From positions 372,001 through 436,000 of the forward strand of contig NZ_JAJFZN010000001.1 of NCBI RefSeq assembly GCF_020731145.1: a DNA stretch of 64,000 nucleotides, read 5' to 3'. The position numbers and the translations under genes are program-made. The DNA is from Sneathiella sp. HT1-7. Its GTDB lineage: Bacteria; Pseudomonadota; Alphaproteobacteria; Sneathiellales; Sneathiellaceae. Each line of letters begins with the position of its first letter. Within the stretch, counting starts at the first letter, position 1. The notes under the pieces were generated by a model. It made no database searches, had not been told where the DNA came from, and saw nothing but the letters and a program-made list of their open reading frames with translations. Below, piece by piece: positions 27,797 to 36,495 of the stretch.

Positions 27797-27825
27797 TATA
27801 TCATGCAGTTAACGAAGAGAAGCAA
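27797..27825 (-). promoter_or_regulatory. ffs: likely promoter of the SRP RNA gene
   Basis: On the minus strand TTGCTT (27825-27820) and GATATA (27802-27797) are 17 bases apart; TATAGA overlaps the second box. The SRP RNA would start about 7-10 bases downstream, near 27788. Confidence 0.45.
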
Positions 27826-27925
27826 GCCCTTTTTTCCTGTTTTTTGATCCCGATCTAGAACAATCATTCAAAATATAGCGTCTTGGCGATTGCAGGAACG
27901 GATAAGTTGTGACAATCTGCCGCCC

Positions 27926-28861
27926 ATGAAAAAACCGATTGTCTTTGCTGGCGGTGACTTCGACCGCGCGTCCCATCTGCGGACAGATCCAAATTGGATA
28001 GAACAAAAATTAAAAGATCCGAGTAGCCGGTTCCTTCCGATGCATCAGTTGAAGGCCTTGATCAGCCTGAAGGAAGGTGCGCGCATCGACTGGCGTGGAT
28101 ATCTGGAAGTACAGGAATTTGTTACCGCGGATGCCGCATTGATATTTTTAGGCACCGCGGAAGACATCTGTCATTTCGCAGTAGATGTGTCGGAAATTGA
28201 AAACCCCAAAAGACCGCCGAGCGAAGATTGGGGGAAATTTATTGATGTCCGTTCAGTCGCGCCGCAACTGAGTTCCGGTGAAGCCGGCGCACTGGCGCAG
28301 GCCCGCTCGATGATCGACTGGCATAATCGGCATGGTTTCTGCGCTGTTTGCGGTGCCCCCACTTATTCTCAGGAGGCCGGGTATTCGCGAAAATGTGAAG
28401 ATACCACCTGCAAAGCGACGCATTTTCCGCGCACTGACCCGGTCGCAATCATGATGGTGACCCGTGGTGATAAATGCCTTCTTGGTCAGGGCATAAACTT
28501 TCCGGGTGATTTCTATTCCTGCCTCGCGGGCTTTATCGAACCGGGCGAAACGATCGAACAAGGCGTTATGCGCGAGGTGATGGAAGAATCGGCCATTAAA
28601 GTCGACAACGTCCGTTATCACCAATCACAACCCTGGCCGTTCCCCTCTTCCCTCATGATCGGCTGCTTTGCCGAAGCACTCACTGAGGAAATCACCGTGG
28701 ACAAGACAGAACTCAACGACGCCAGATGGTTCAGCCGTGAAGAGGTTCGCATGATGCTGGAGCAGAGCACCAAACCGACTGGTTTACGGATAGGCGGGCC
28801 CATTGCCCTCGCCCATCAACTCGCGAAAGCCTGGATTGAGGGAAGCGAGCCCACAGCCTAA
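27926..28861 (+). CDS. nudC: NAD+ diphosphatase (NADH pyrophosphatase)
   Basis: Cleaves NAD(H) to NMN(H) and AMP, and in related species removes NAD caps from RNA. 311 residues: N-terminal domain, four-Cys zinc ribbon (CAVCGAP...CEDTTC), Nudix box GFIEPGETIEQGVMREVMEE and the NudC-specific SQPWPFPSSLMIG. The Nudix box ends EESAI where EExGI is usual, so a Gly is replaced by Ala. ATG 27926 is chosen over the open frame from 27890 because MKKPIVFAGG is the likely N-terminus. Overlaps convergent yhhQ by 4 bp. Confidence 0.93.
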   Translation: MKKPIVFAGGDFDRASHLRTDPNWIEQKLKDPSSRFLPMHQLKALISLKEGARIDWRGYLEVQEFVTADAALIFLGTAEDICHFAVDVSEIENPKRPPSEDWGKFIDVRSVAPQLSSGEAGALAQARSMIDWHNRHGFCAVCGAPTYSQEAGYSRKCEDTTCKATHFPRTDPVAIMMVTRGDKCLLGQGINFPGDFYSCLAGFIEPGETIEQGVMREVMEESAIKVDNVRYHQSQPWPFPSSLMIGCFAEALTEEITVDKTELNDARWFSREEVRMMLEQSTKPTGLRIGGPIALAHQLAKAWIEGSEPTA

Positions 28862-29436
28862 CGCGAGACCGGCGAGAGCGTGAGTGGGTCGGTAATTTTG
28901 ATCAGTCCTCGGAACGGCAAGATCAGCACCGCTACCATAATTAGCTTGGCCGCATAATCGCCCAGCGCCCAGGTATGCCAGGGAAGCCCTGTGCCTGCGA
29001 AGGCAAGCACGAAAAAGATCACTGTATCAACAAAAGACGCGATGACAGAAGATGCCACCGGCGCTTTCCACCAAGACTGACGCCGCAGCTTGTCAAAAAT
29101 GGTAACGTCCAGCATTTGAGCGATGAAAAACGCTGAGCCGGACGCGATTGCGATGCGCGGATTTGCCAGAAGCAGCGACATGACAACGGCCACAATAAAG
29201 CCGACGAAAACGACATCACGCGCAAGCCGCACACCAAGCGTCCGGTTAGTAATGTCTGTCACCAGAAATGCAATCGGGTAAGACAGCGCCCCCCAGGTAA
29301 ACCAATCATTCACCGGCATCTCAACGAGTATATTGGAGGCCGTGACAACGACAGCCATCGCGACAACACCAGCAAGCAGGAATAGTTTCTGCGCGCGACT
29401 GAGTTTTACCACGTCATGGATATAATCTTTGAGCAT
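28858..29436 (-). CDS. yhhQ: queuosine precursor transporter, VUT/YhhQ family
   Basis: 192 residues with about five or six membrane helices. Family marks are ASNILVEM, GALSYPIAFLVTDITNR and ASGSAFFIAQMLDVTIFDKL. YhhQ imports preQ0/preQ1 for queuosine in tRNA. ATG 29436 (MLKDYIHD) is preferred to TTG 29442. A short hairpin (ACAGGC-TTTCC-GCCTGT, 29459-29475) lies in the leader, but I could not match it to a preQ1 riboswitch. Overlaps nudC by 4 bp at the stops. Confidence 0.9.
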   Translation of the reverse strand: MLKDYIHDVVKLSRAQKLFLLAGVVAMAVVVTASNILVEMPVNDWFTWGALSYPIAFLVTDITNRTLGVRLARDVVFVGFIVAVVMSLLLANPRIAIASGSAFFIAQMLDVTIFDKLRRQSWWKAPVASSVIASFVDTVIFFVLAFAGTGLPWHTWALGDYAAKLIMVAVLILPFRGLIKITDPLTLSPVSR

Positions 29437-29531
29437 TTTCAATCTCGATTACAATGCACAGGCTTTCCGCCTGTAAGAGTATTAAATTTCCGACAGCTTA
29501 TATTCAATCGACCCCAATGAGGCAACCGGTT

Positions 29532-30392
29532 TTACGTCCCGTATTGCCGACGATAGGCATTCATTGGATAAACACCGAGAATCTTCAGTTTAGCAGAGAA
29601 GAACTGCAATTCCTCAATCGCCCGAGCAACCCGTGCTTCATCGGGGTGGCCTTCGATATCGATATAGAACTGCGCCGCCTCAAAACTTGCGTCCGTAATA
29701 TAGCTTTCAAGCTTTGTCACATTGATGCCGTTAGTCGCAAATCCACCCAGCGCCTTATAAAGTGCCGCCGGCTGGCTCCGTACTTGAAAGACGAAACTCA
29801 TCATACAACTGCCATCTTTCGGATCGGGGTCCTGCCGCTGTCGTGACATGATAATGAACCGCGTCGTATTACCAATACGATCCTCAACCCGGTCACGCAA
29901 AACGTCCAGGCCATAGATTTCTCCCGCAAGGCTGGAAGCAATGGACGCCTGGGTCTTGTCGCCAAGCTCAGCGATCATTTTCGCAGAGCCTGCTGTATCC
30001 GCATGAATAATGGGCTCAATTCCAAGATCGCGGGTCAAACCACGACATTGGGAGAGCGCCTGCTCATGACTATGAACGGCCTTAATATCTGATAAGGTCG
30101 ATCCCGGCACTCCGAGAAGCTGGTGCATAACCGGTTGGAAATGCTCCCCGATGATATAAAGCCCGGAATCGGGCAGTAGATGATGTATGTCCGCAACCCG
30201 ACCACCGAGCGAATTTTCAACTGGGATCATGGCGAGCGCCGCGTCCCCATTGCGCACCATTGCCAATGCATCGGCAAAGGTATCGCAGGCAATCGCTTCC
30301 ATATCCGGATAAACGGTGCTGCAGGATAAATGGCCATAAGCCCCCGGCACGCCCTGAAAGGCAATGCGGTTGTCGGGATCAATGTCTGACAT
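29532..30392 (-). CDS. pheA: prephenate dehydratase
   Basis: Converts prephenate to phenylpyruvate for phenylalanine synthesis. 286 residues: substrate domain starting IAFQGVPGAYGHLSC, with VENSLGG and the catalytic GNTTRF motif, then an ACT regulatory domain (SFVFQVRSQPAALYKALGGF, with GINVTKLESY) that gives phenylalanine feedback. There is no chorismate mutase domain, so it is the monofunctional form. Lies 18 bp behind kdsB on the same strand, as in many alphaproteobacteria. Confidence 0.96.
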   Translation of the reverse strand: MSDIDPDNRIAFQGVPGAYGHLSCSTVYPDMEAIACDTFADALAMVRNGDAALAMIPVENSLGGRVADIHHLLPDSGLYIIGEHFQPVMHQLLGVPGSTLSDIKAVHSHEQALSQCRGLTRDLGIEPIIHADTAGSAKMIAELGDKTQASIASSLAGEIYGLDVLRDRVEDRIGNTTRFIIMSRQRQDPDPKDGSCMMSFVFQVRSQPAALYKALGGFATNGINVTKLESYITDASFEAAQFYIDIEGHPDEARVARAIEELQFFSAKLKILGVYPMNAYRRQYGT

Positions 30393-30410
30393 TTCTAACT
30401 TCTCAATTTC

Positions 30411-31157
30411 TCAGGAACGAAACATGCGGCGGATACGCGCCAAATCCTCGGGAGTATCAACACCAAGCGGCACTGTGTCAACGACCGCCGCGTCGATACG
30501 CATCCCATTTTCAAGCGCTCGCAACTGCTCAAGCCGCTCTCGCTGTTCCAACGGGGCAGGCGAAAGCGTAACGAACCGCGCCAGCGCCCCCCGCCGGTAG
30601 GCATAGAGTCCGATATGATGATAATGCGGCCCGCTTCCCCAAGGTGATTTCAAACGACTGAACCAGAGGGCTCTGCCGACACTCTCTCCTTCTGCCAGCG
30701 AGACAACCGCCTTGACGGCATTTTCATCTTCCAGCTCTTCCTCATCCTTGATTTCGGCAACTAGCGTTGCGATATCGACTGCGACATTTTGTAGCGGTTG
30801 AAACACGGCAGCGATCGCTGAAGGCTCGAGAGCGGGCAAGTCACCTTGCAGATTGATAATCGCGTCATAGGCTCCGTCAGGATCGAACGCCTCCACCGCC
30901 TCAAACACCCGATCCGAGCCTGACGGGTGATCGGCCCGCGTCATCAAGGCGGTTCCGCCTGCCGTGCGAATGGCCTCTGCAATCTCCTCTTCTGCGCAGG
31001 CGACAAGGACAGGGCCGATATCTGCTTCTTCCGCCCGACGCATGACCTGGACTATCATCGGCATGCCGTCAATATCGGCAAGCGGTTTTCCCGGAAGCCT
31101 GCTTGATGCCATACGGGCCGGTATGACAATGAGGGGATTTTTGGGCAAAGAGTCCAT
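30411..31157 (-). CDS. kdsB: 3-deoxy-manno-octulosonate cytidylyltransferase
   Basis: Makes CMP-KDO for the lipopolysaccharide inner core. 248 residues, starting VIPARMASSRLPGKPLADI, then RRAEEADIGPVLVAC, MTRADHPSGSDRVFEA, INLQGDLPALEP and HIGLYAYRRGALARF, all family signatures. First gene of the kdsB-pheA pair; divergent from the cytochrome c gene. Confidence 0.96.
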   Translation of the reverse strand: MDSLPKNPLIVIPARMASSRLPGKPLADIDGMPMIVQVMRRAEEADIGPVLVACAEEEIAEAIRTAGGTALMTRADHPSGSDRVFEAVEAFDPDGAYDAIINLQGDLPALEPSAIAAVFQPLQNVAVDIATLVAEIKDEEELEDENAVKAVVSLAEGESVGRALWFSRLKSPWGSGPHYHHIGLYAYRRGALARFVTLSPAPLEQRERLEQLRALENGMRIDAAVVDTVPLGVDTPEDLARIRRMFRS

Positions 31158-31299
31158 GATTATGATCCAAAACGTCTATTTTAATTAACATTGGCATATA
31201 TACGTCTTGCACTCGGCATGAGAAAGCAGTTAATTTCCCCTCGCTTTTTTTTATCGCGGCTGGTAAATGTACCCGCAGGTTTGATAGCTGAGGTCAGCA

Positions 31300-31845
31300 A
31301 TGAATACTTTCGAGTTTAATAAAATTGCCGCTGCCGTTCTGGCTGGCGTATTAATAATAATGGTCATCAATGAAATTGCCACGCTCGCAATTCACCCGAC
31401 TTATCCGGAGGAACCTGCGTACGCAATTGATACAGGCGCGGTTGCATCCTCTGAAGTGGCCTCGAATGATGAAGTTGCTGGTCCGTCGCTCGGCGTACTG
31501 CTTGCCTCCGCAGATGTTGCCAAGGGCGAGAAAATATTCAAGAAATGCGGCGCATGCCACACGGTAGAAGAAGGCGGCCCAAACAAGATTGGTCCTAACC
31601 TCCACGGCATCCTTAACCGCGACAAAGGCACCCATAGCGGGTTCAGTTATTCCGGCGCCCTTATCGAAAAAGGCGGCGCGTGGGGATATGAAGATCTGGA
31701 CCTCTTCCTGACAAAACCAAGCACCTACATCAAAGGCACCAAGATGTCCTTTGCCGGTGTGAAAAAGCCTGAACAGCGAGCAGATCTTATCGCCTACCTC
31801 AGAACTCTTGGTAAGAGCGACGTTCCTCTTCCACCCGCTGAATAA
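31300..31845 (+). CDS. membrane-anchored cytochrome c (CycM type)
   Basis: 181 residues: an uncleaved N-terminal helix (about 9-31) anchors the protein, followed by a flexible acidic linker and a class I cytochrome c domain. Heme attaches at Cys83/Cys86 with His87 (CGACHTV); Met149 (GTKMSFAG) is the likely sixth ligand. Such c552/CycM proteins carry electrons from the bc1 complex to aa3 oxidase on the periplasmic side. GAGGT precedes the ATG. Divergent from kdsB; the hisN-like gene follows 17 bp later in the same direction. Confidence 0.93.
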   Translation: MNTFEFNKIAAAVLAGVLIIMVINEIATLAIHPTYPEEPAYAIDTGAVASSEVASNDEVAGPSLGVLLASADVAKGEKIFKKCGACHTVEEGGPNKIGPNLHGILNRDKGTHSGFSYSGALIEKGGAWGYEDLDLFLTKPSTYIKGTKMSFAGVKKPEQRADLIAYLRTLGKSDVPLPPAE

Positions 31846-31862
31846 TTGAGCTTGCGGGCGTC

Positions 31863-32636
31863 GTGAACAAAGAATGCCCGCAAGAGCTTATTACCCTCGC
31901 TCACCGGATGGCGGATGTCGCCGGTGAGGTTATCCGCAAATATTTCCGGCAAAAAATAGATATTATCGGCAAGGATGATAACAGTCCCGTCACCATTGCT
32001 GATCGTGATGCAGAGGCTGCCATGCGGACTCTTATTGACGCCGAATTCCCGTCACATGGTATCATCGGCGAAGAACATGGCAGTGTGCGGACAGATGCGG
32101 AATATATCTGGGTTCTCGACCCGATCGACGGCACGCTTTCCTTTATTTCCGGCAGCCCGACCTTCGGTAGCCTGATCGCGCTCACTCGCAACGGTGTGCC
32201 TATTATGGGCATTCTCGATCAACCCATATCTGGTGAAAGATGGGTTGGAGCGAATGACCGAACGACACTGAACGGCGCGATCATTACAACCCGCGCCTGC
32301 CCCGACCTCTCCAATGCGACCTTGTTCGCCTATGGTACCGAGTTGATGGAGGGGGAACACGGTCCCGCCTTTTGCCGTTTGCACGACGCGGTAAAACGTA
32401 AGCGATTTGGCTATGATTGCTACGCCTATGCTTTGCTGGCGCTTGGCTTCGTCGATATTGTCGCGGATTGCGACATGAAGCCCTATGACTATGCTGCCCT
32501 TGTCCCGATTGTCGAAAACGCTGGCGGGAAAATCACCGATTGGAAGGGCAACCCAATGACCCTCGCCAATCCGGGGTTCGTTTTGGCGGCTGGTGATCTC
32601 TCGTCACATCATCAAGCGCTTGAAATATTGGCGTAA
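31863..32636 (+). CDS. hisN: histidinol-phosphatase, inositol monophosphatase family
   Basis: 257 residues of the IMPase fold. Metal-binding motifs are GEEHG, VLDPIDGTLSF and the C-terminal CDMKPYDYAALVPIVENAGG. Similarity in length and motif spacing is to HisN-type enzymes that dephosphorylate histidinol phosphate in actinobacteria and alphaproteobacteria; general inositol-phosphatase activity cannot be excluded. The start is GTG 31863 with a poor ribosome binding site, probably reached from the cytochrome gene 17 bp upstream. A short terminator follows. Confidence 0.82.
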   Translation: MNKECPQELITLAHRMADVAGEVIRKYFRQKIDIIGKDDNSPVTIADRDAEAAMRTLIDAEFPSHGIIGEEHGSVRTDAEYIWVLDPIDGTLSFISGSPTFGSLIALTRNGVPIMGILDQPISGERWVGANDRTTLNGAIITTRACPDLSNATLFAYGTELMEGEHGPAFCRLHDAVKRKRFGYDCYAYALLALGFVDIVADCDMKPYDYAALVPIVENAGGKITDWKGNPMTLANPGFVLAAGDLSSHHQALEILA

Positions 32637-32638
32637 TT

Positions 32639-32664
32639 AAGGCGAGGCATCGGTCGCCTTTTCT
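32639..32664 (+). terminator. intrinsic terminator after the hisN-like gene
   Basis: AAGGCGA (32639-32645) pairs with TCGCCTT (32654-32660) across an 8-base loop and runs into TTTTCT. It separates the cytochrome/hisN unit from the yej operon. Confidence 0.65.
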
Positions 32665-32737
32665 ACTTGATGTTATGAGGCAAACTCCCCATCTTGAATT
32701 AAAAGTTTTAGACATGCGCCGTCAAGTGAGGATATTT

Positions 32738-34588
32738 ATGGGATTATTAAAATCAACCACCACCGCACTTCTCTTGCTGCTATTCGCCTTTCCGTCGGCC
32801 GCAGAAGACATTAAAACAATCAAAAGTCACGGGTTATCTCTGGCTGGTCCGTTAAAATACGGTCCCGATTTCAAGCATCTCGACTATGTCAACCCTGACG
32901 CCCCGAAAGGCGGCAACCTCAAACTCTCGGCGGTTGGTGGCTTCGATAATCTCAATCCGTTTATTTCCAAGGGACAGGCCGCAAACGGCCTGAACCTGAC
33001 GTTCGAGACTTTGCTGACACAATCCTATGACGATCCAAGTGCGGAATATGGCCTTGTCGCCGAAAGTGTGGAAGTCGCGGAAGATCTTTCTTTTGCAATT
33101 TTTAATATGCATCCGGAAGCAAGATTCCATGATGGTTCGCCAATGACGGCGGATGACGTGATCTTCAGCCTGCAAGCAGTCAAGGAAAAGGGAACGCCCC
33201 TGTTCCGCTATTATTATGCAGATGTCGAATCGGCTGAGAAACTGAGCGATCACCGCATCAAATTTCATTTCTCCGGCCCTCCCAACCGGGAACTACCGCA
33301 AATTGTTGGCCAACTCCTGCCAATTCTTCCTAAGAAATATTTCGAATCCCATAATTTTGATGAGACAACTCTCACGCCGATCCTCGGCTCCGGCCCTTAT
33401 CGCGTGAAGGATTTTGAAGCAAATCGCTTTATTACCTTTGAACGTGTGCCAGATTACTGGGGCGCAGATCTTCCGATTAATGTCGGGCGTAATAATTATG
33501 ATACGATCCGCTATGATTTCTACCGGGACACGGCTGTCCTGCTGGAAGCGTTCAAGGCCGGGGAATATGATTACCGGTCGGAAAACAGTGCGAAGAACTG
33601 GGCCACCGGTTATGATTTTCCAGCTGTAAAGGCGGGTCTTGTCATTCTGGAGGAAGTTCCGAACGAACGCTCCGCCGGAATGCAGGGATATGCGTTCAAC
33701 CTCCGGCGAGAGAAGTTCCAAGACCCGGCCTTGCGAGAGGCGCTTACTTATGCCTTCGATTTTGAATGGCTGAACAAGAATATCTTCTATGACCAATACA
33801 GCCGGACAAACAGCTTTTTCGAAAATTCCGTCATGGCCGCGACAGGCGAACCGACTAAAGAGGAACTCGCCATTCTGGAGCCCTATCGCGATCAATTGCC
33901 CCCTCGCGTATTTGGTCCCGCCTATAAAGCGCCGGTAACAGACGGTTCCGGGCAGGATCGGACCCCGCTTCGCACAGCAAAAAATATCCTGAAGGAAGCG
34001 GGTTACAAAGTTGAAGGCGGGAAGCTGATCGATCCAACAACAGGCAAGCCGTTGACCATCGAGTTTCTGATGTATGATCCCAACAGCCTCAGGATTACAG
34101 GCCCTCTGATCAAAAACCTGAAGAAGCTGGGCATCGATGCCTCTTCTCGCGTTGTTGACTCCGCGCAATTTACGGAACGGCTTCGCAACTACGAATTTGA
34201 TGTCACCACCGCAGGTTTCGGACAATCCATCAGCCCTGGTAATGAGCAGCGAGAGTTTTGGGGCAGCGCTGCAGGTAAGCGCCCGGGAAGCCGGAATGTC
34301 ATGGGAATTAACGATCCGGTAGTCGATGCGTTGATTGAAAACCTGATCGCGGCACCAACTTATGACGAATTGATCCCGGCCGTTCGCGCGCTTGATCGTG
34401 TTCTGACATGGAGTTTTTATGTTATCCCACAATTCCATGCCGCCTATGATCGCATCGCCTATTGGAACAAGTTCGGTCATACCGACATCAATCCGGGCCA
34501 AGGGCCGGATATACTGAGCTGGTGGATCGATCCGGAGAAAGAGCGGCAATTGGAAGAAGGGCTGAAGAACATACGTCAGAAACAATAA
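32738..34588 (+). CDS. yejA: first YejA-type ABC substrate-binding protein
   Basis: Periplasmic extracellular solute-binding protein family 5, YejA subgroup, 616 residues from ATG 32738 (GTGAGGA ahead). Signal peptide of about 24 residues ending PSAAE. YejA marks: LKYGPDFKHLDYVNPDAPKG, ARFHDGSPMTADDV, LGSGPYRVKDF, AFNLRREKFQDPALREAL and YDRIAYWNKFG. The Yej system imports microcin C and short peptides. It is followed by a second, paralogous binding protein and then yejB, yejE and yejF. The open frame runs back to 32675, with an in-frame ATG at 32714 as a lesser alternative. A 433-codon antisense frame over this gene is a coding shadow. Confidence 0.93.
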   Translation: MGLLKSTTTALLLLLFAFPSAAEDIKTIKSHGLSLAGPLKYGPDFKHLDYVNPDAPKGGNLKLSAVGGFDNLNPFISKGQAANGLNLTFETLLTQSYDDPSAEYGLVAESVEVAEDLSFAIFNMHPEARFHDGSPMTADDVIFSLQAVKEKGTPLFRYYYADVESAEKLSDHRIKFHFSGPPNRELPQIVGQLLPILPKKYFESHNFDETTLTPILGSGPYRVKDFEANRFITFERVPDYWGADLPINVGRNNYDTIRYDFYRDTAVLLEAFKAGEYDYRSENSAKNWATGYDFPAVKAGLVILEEVPNERSAGMQGYAFNLRREKFQDPALREALTYAFDFEWLNKNIFYDQYSRTNSFFENSVMAATGEPTKEELAILEPYRDQLPPRVFGPAYKAPVTDGSGQDRTPLRTAKNILKEAGYKVEGGKLIDPTTGKPLTIEFLMYDPNSLRITGPLIKNLKKLGIDASSRVVDSAQFTERLRNYEFDVTTAGFGQSISPGNEQREFWGSAAGKRPGSRNVMGINDPVVDALIENLIAAPTYDELIPAVRALDRVLTWSFYVIPQFHAAYDRIAYWNKFGHTDINPGQGPDILSWWIDPEKERQLEEGLKNIRQKQ

Positions 34589-34615
34589 TGCCATCCGCCA
34601 AACGGGAGACTTGAG

Positions 34616-36466
34616 ATTAAAAAGCCACTTATATTGCTTTTCGCTGTCCTTCTGGGCTTTGGCTCAAATGCTGCTGCCGAGTCCCGTACAAGCTACGGAT
34701 TTTCAACATTCGGCAATCTGAAATACGGTCCTGACTTTCCGCATTTTGATTATGTCAATCCTGAGGCTCCCAAGGGGGGCAGGATCAAGCTCCGTGATCT
34801 GGACAGCTTCGATACGGTCAACCCATTCCTTCTTAAAGGAAAACCCGCGCTGATCAATGGCGACAAGGGAGGCGACCTCTATTTCAACTTTACACAGTTG
34901 ATGACACCATCTTATGACGAGCCGGACGCGGTATACGGACTGTTGGCAAAAAGCATCGCGATGGATGAGACTCGTCAATGGGTAGAGTTCATCCTCCGCC
35001 CTGAGGCGCGCTTTCATAACGACACTCCCATCACTGCCGAAGATGTGGTGTTCACCTTCAATACTCTAAAAGAAAAAGGCCACCCAAGATACGGCATTCG
35101 TTACCGGGATATTGTCGCGGCAAAGGTTTTGGGTCCGCATAAAATCCGTTTTGAGTTTCAGAAAGGGGCGCTGACCAGGGACCTACCCTATCAGGTGGCA
35201 ACCATGCCGATCCTGTCCAAAGCATCATTTGAGAACCGTGATTTTGCCGTCACAACAATGACGCCCCTTTTGGGGTCCGGCCCCTATAAGCTGGCGAAGG
35301 TGAGTCCCGGCCGCACTCTTATCTATGAAAGGGTGAAGGATCATTGGGCTGAAAACCTCCCGGTTCATAAGGGGCGGTTCAATTTTGATGTAATCCAGGT
35401 CGATTATTACCGGGACCGGACCATCGCATTGGAAGCGTTTTTCGCAGGTGAGTATGATTTCCGCGAAGAATTTACTTCCCGCTCATGGGCGACCGAATAT
35501 GACACCAAACCAGCGGTCGAAAAGGGCTTTATCAAGCGCGACGTTTTGGAAGATGCCACGCTCACCGGGATGCAGGCGTTCTTCCTGAACAGCCGCCGTG
35601 CACCCTTCGATAATATCAAAGTGCGTGAGGCGTTCGGCCTGCTATTTGATTATGAATGGACTAATAAGAACCTTTTCTATGGCGCATATGATCGGCTAGG
35701 ATCGGTTTTTGAAAACTCCGACATGAAGGCGATGGGACTTCCCTCCCCGGCAGAGCTTGAACTCTTGACCCCCTATAAGGACATCCTGCCGGAGGAAGTC
35801 TTCACGAAAGAATTTAAACCGCCCATAACAGACGGCTCGGGCAACATCCGCAAACAGATTAGCGCCGCTATAATGCTTTTCAAATCGGCTGGATGGACCA
35901 TTCAAGACAAAAAGCTTGTGAATATAGCAGGGCAGCAAATGCAGGTCGGCTTCCTCCTTTATGAACAATCCTTCACCCGCATCATCAATCCCTATGTCGC
36001 CAATTTACGCCGTGTGGGGATTGACGCATCCGTCCGTGTGATCGACAGCGCCAGCTGGCAAAATCGGGTCCGGGAATTTGATTTCGATATCGTCGTCCGG
36101 CGTTTTCCGCAACCGCAAGTGCCGGGCGTGGAGCAGCGCGACTGGTGGGGATCGGCGTCCGCGGACGTCACCGGCGGGCTCAATATTGCAGGTGTTAAAA
36201 ATCCTGCCGTTGATGCGATTATTGAAAAAATCATCGAAGCACAAACCAGCGGTGAAGTGATCACAGCCACGCGGGCACTTGATCGGGTGCTGATGTGGAA
36301 TTATTATTTTATTCCGCAATGGCATAAGAACAGCTACTTTATCGCCTATTGGGACAAATTCGGCCGGCCAGAGTCGAAAAAGCCGGGTTTTGACCGTGCG
36401 GTTCTGCAAAGCTGGTGGTATGATCAGGCCAAAGCCGAAGAGCTTGCCGCCCGACAGGGTCAGTAA
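34616..36466 (+). CDS. second YejA-type ABC substrate-binding protein, apparent ATT start
   Basis: Paralogue of the gene before it (shared LKYGPDF.HFDYVNP.APKGG, EARFHNDTPITAEDVVF, LGSGPYKLAKV, PFDNIKVREAFGLLFDYEW). No ATG or GTG opens this frame. The only standard option, TTG 34634, is 25 bases from the good GGGAG site (34604-34608) and cuts the signal peptide. ATT 34616 has 7-base spacing, restores the leader (M)KKPLILLFAVLLGFGSNAAA, and makes the protein 616 residues, exactly the length of its paralogue. I therefore infer an AUU start; a sequencing or natural ATG-to-ATT change gives the same reading. It should be periplasmic and serve the same YejBEF transporter with a different substrate range. 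Confidence 0.88.
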   Translation: MKKPLILLFAVLLGFGSNAAAESRTSYGFSTFGNLKYGPDFPHFDYVNPEAPKGGRIKLRDLDSFDTVNPFLLKGKPALINGDKGGDLYFNFTQLMTPSYDEPDAVYGLLAKSIAMDETRQWVEFILRPEARFHNDTPITAEDVVFTFNTLKEKGHPRYGIRYRDIVAAKVLGPHKIRFEFQKGALTRDLPYQVATMPILSKASFENRDFAVTTMTPLLGSGPYKLAKVSPGRTLIYERVKDHWAENLPVHKGRFNFDVIQVDYYRDRTIALEAFFAGEYDFREEFTSRSWATEYDTKPAVEKGFIKRDVLEDATLTGMQAFFLNSRRAPFDNIKVREAFGLLFDYEWTNKNLFYGAYDRLGSVFENSDMKAMGLPSPAELELLTPYKDILPEEVFTKEFKPPITDGSGNIRKQISAAIMLFKSAGWTIQDKKLVNIAGQQMQVGFLLYEQSFTRIINPYVANLRRVGIDASVRVIDSASWQNRVREFDFDIVVRRFPQPQVPGVEQRDWWGSASADVTGGLNIAGVKNPAVDAIIEKIIEAQTSGEVITATRALDRVLMWNYYFIPQWHKNSYFIAYWDKFGRPESKKPGFDRAVLQSWWYDQAKAEELAARQGQ

Positions 36467-36495
36467 AGTTTAACCTGCGGACAGAGGAGTAGTCG

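Noticed and set aside
29443-29531. Possible preQ1 riboswitch ahead of yhhQ
   Set aside because: Only one short hairpin is present; neither the class I nor class II preQ1 core sequence could be found.
33293-34594. 433-codon open frame on the minus strand across yejA
   Set aside because: It lies wholly antisense to a well-conserved binding protein, has no ribosome site and gives a sequence without recognisable domains; it is a codon-bias shadow.
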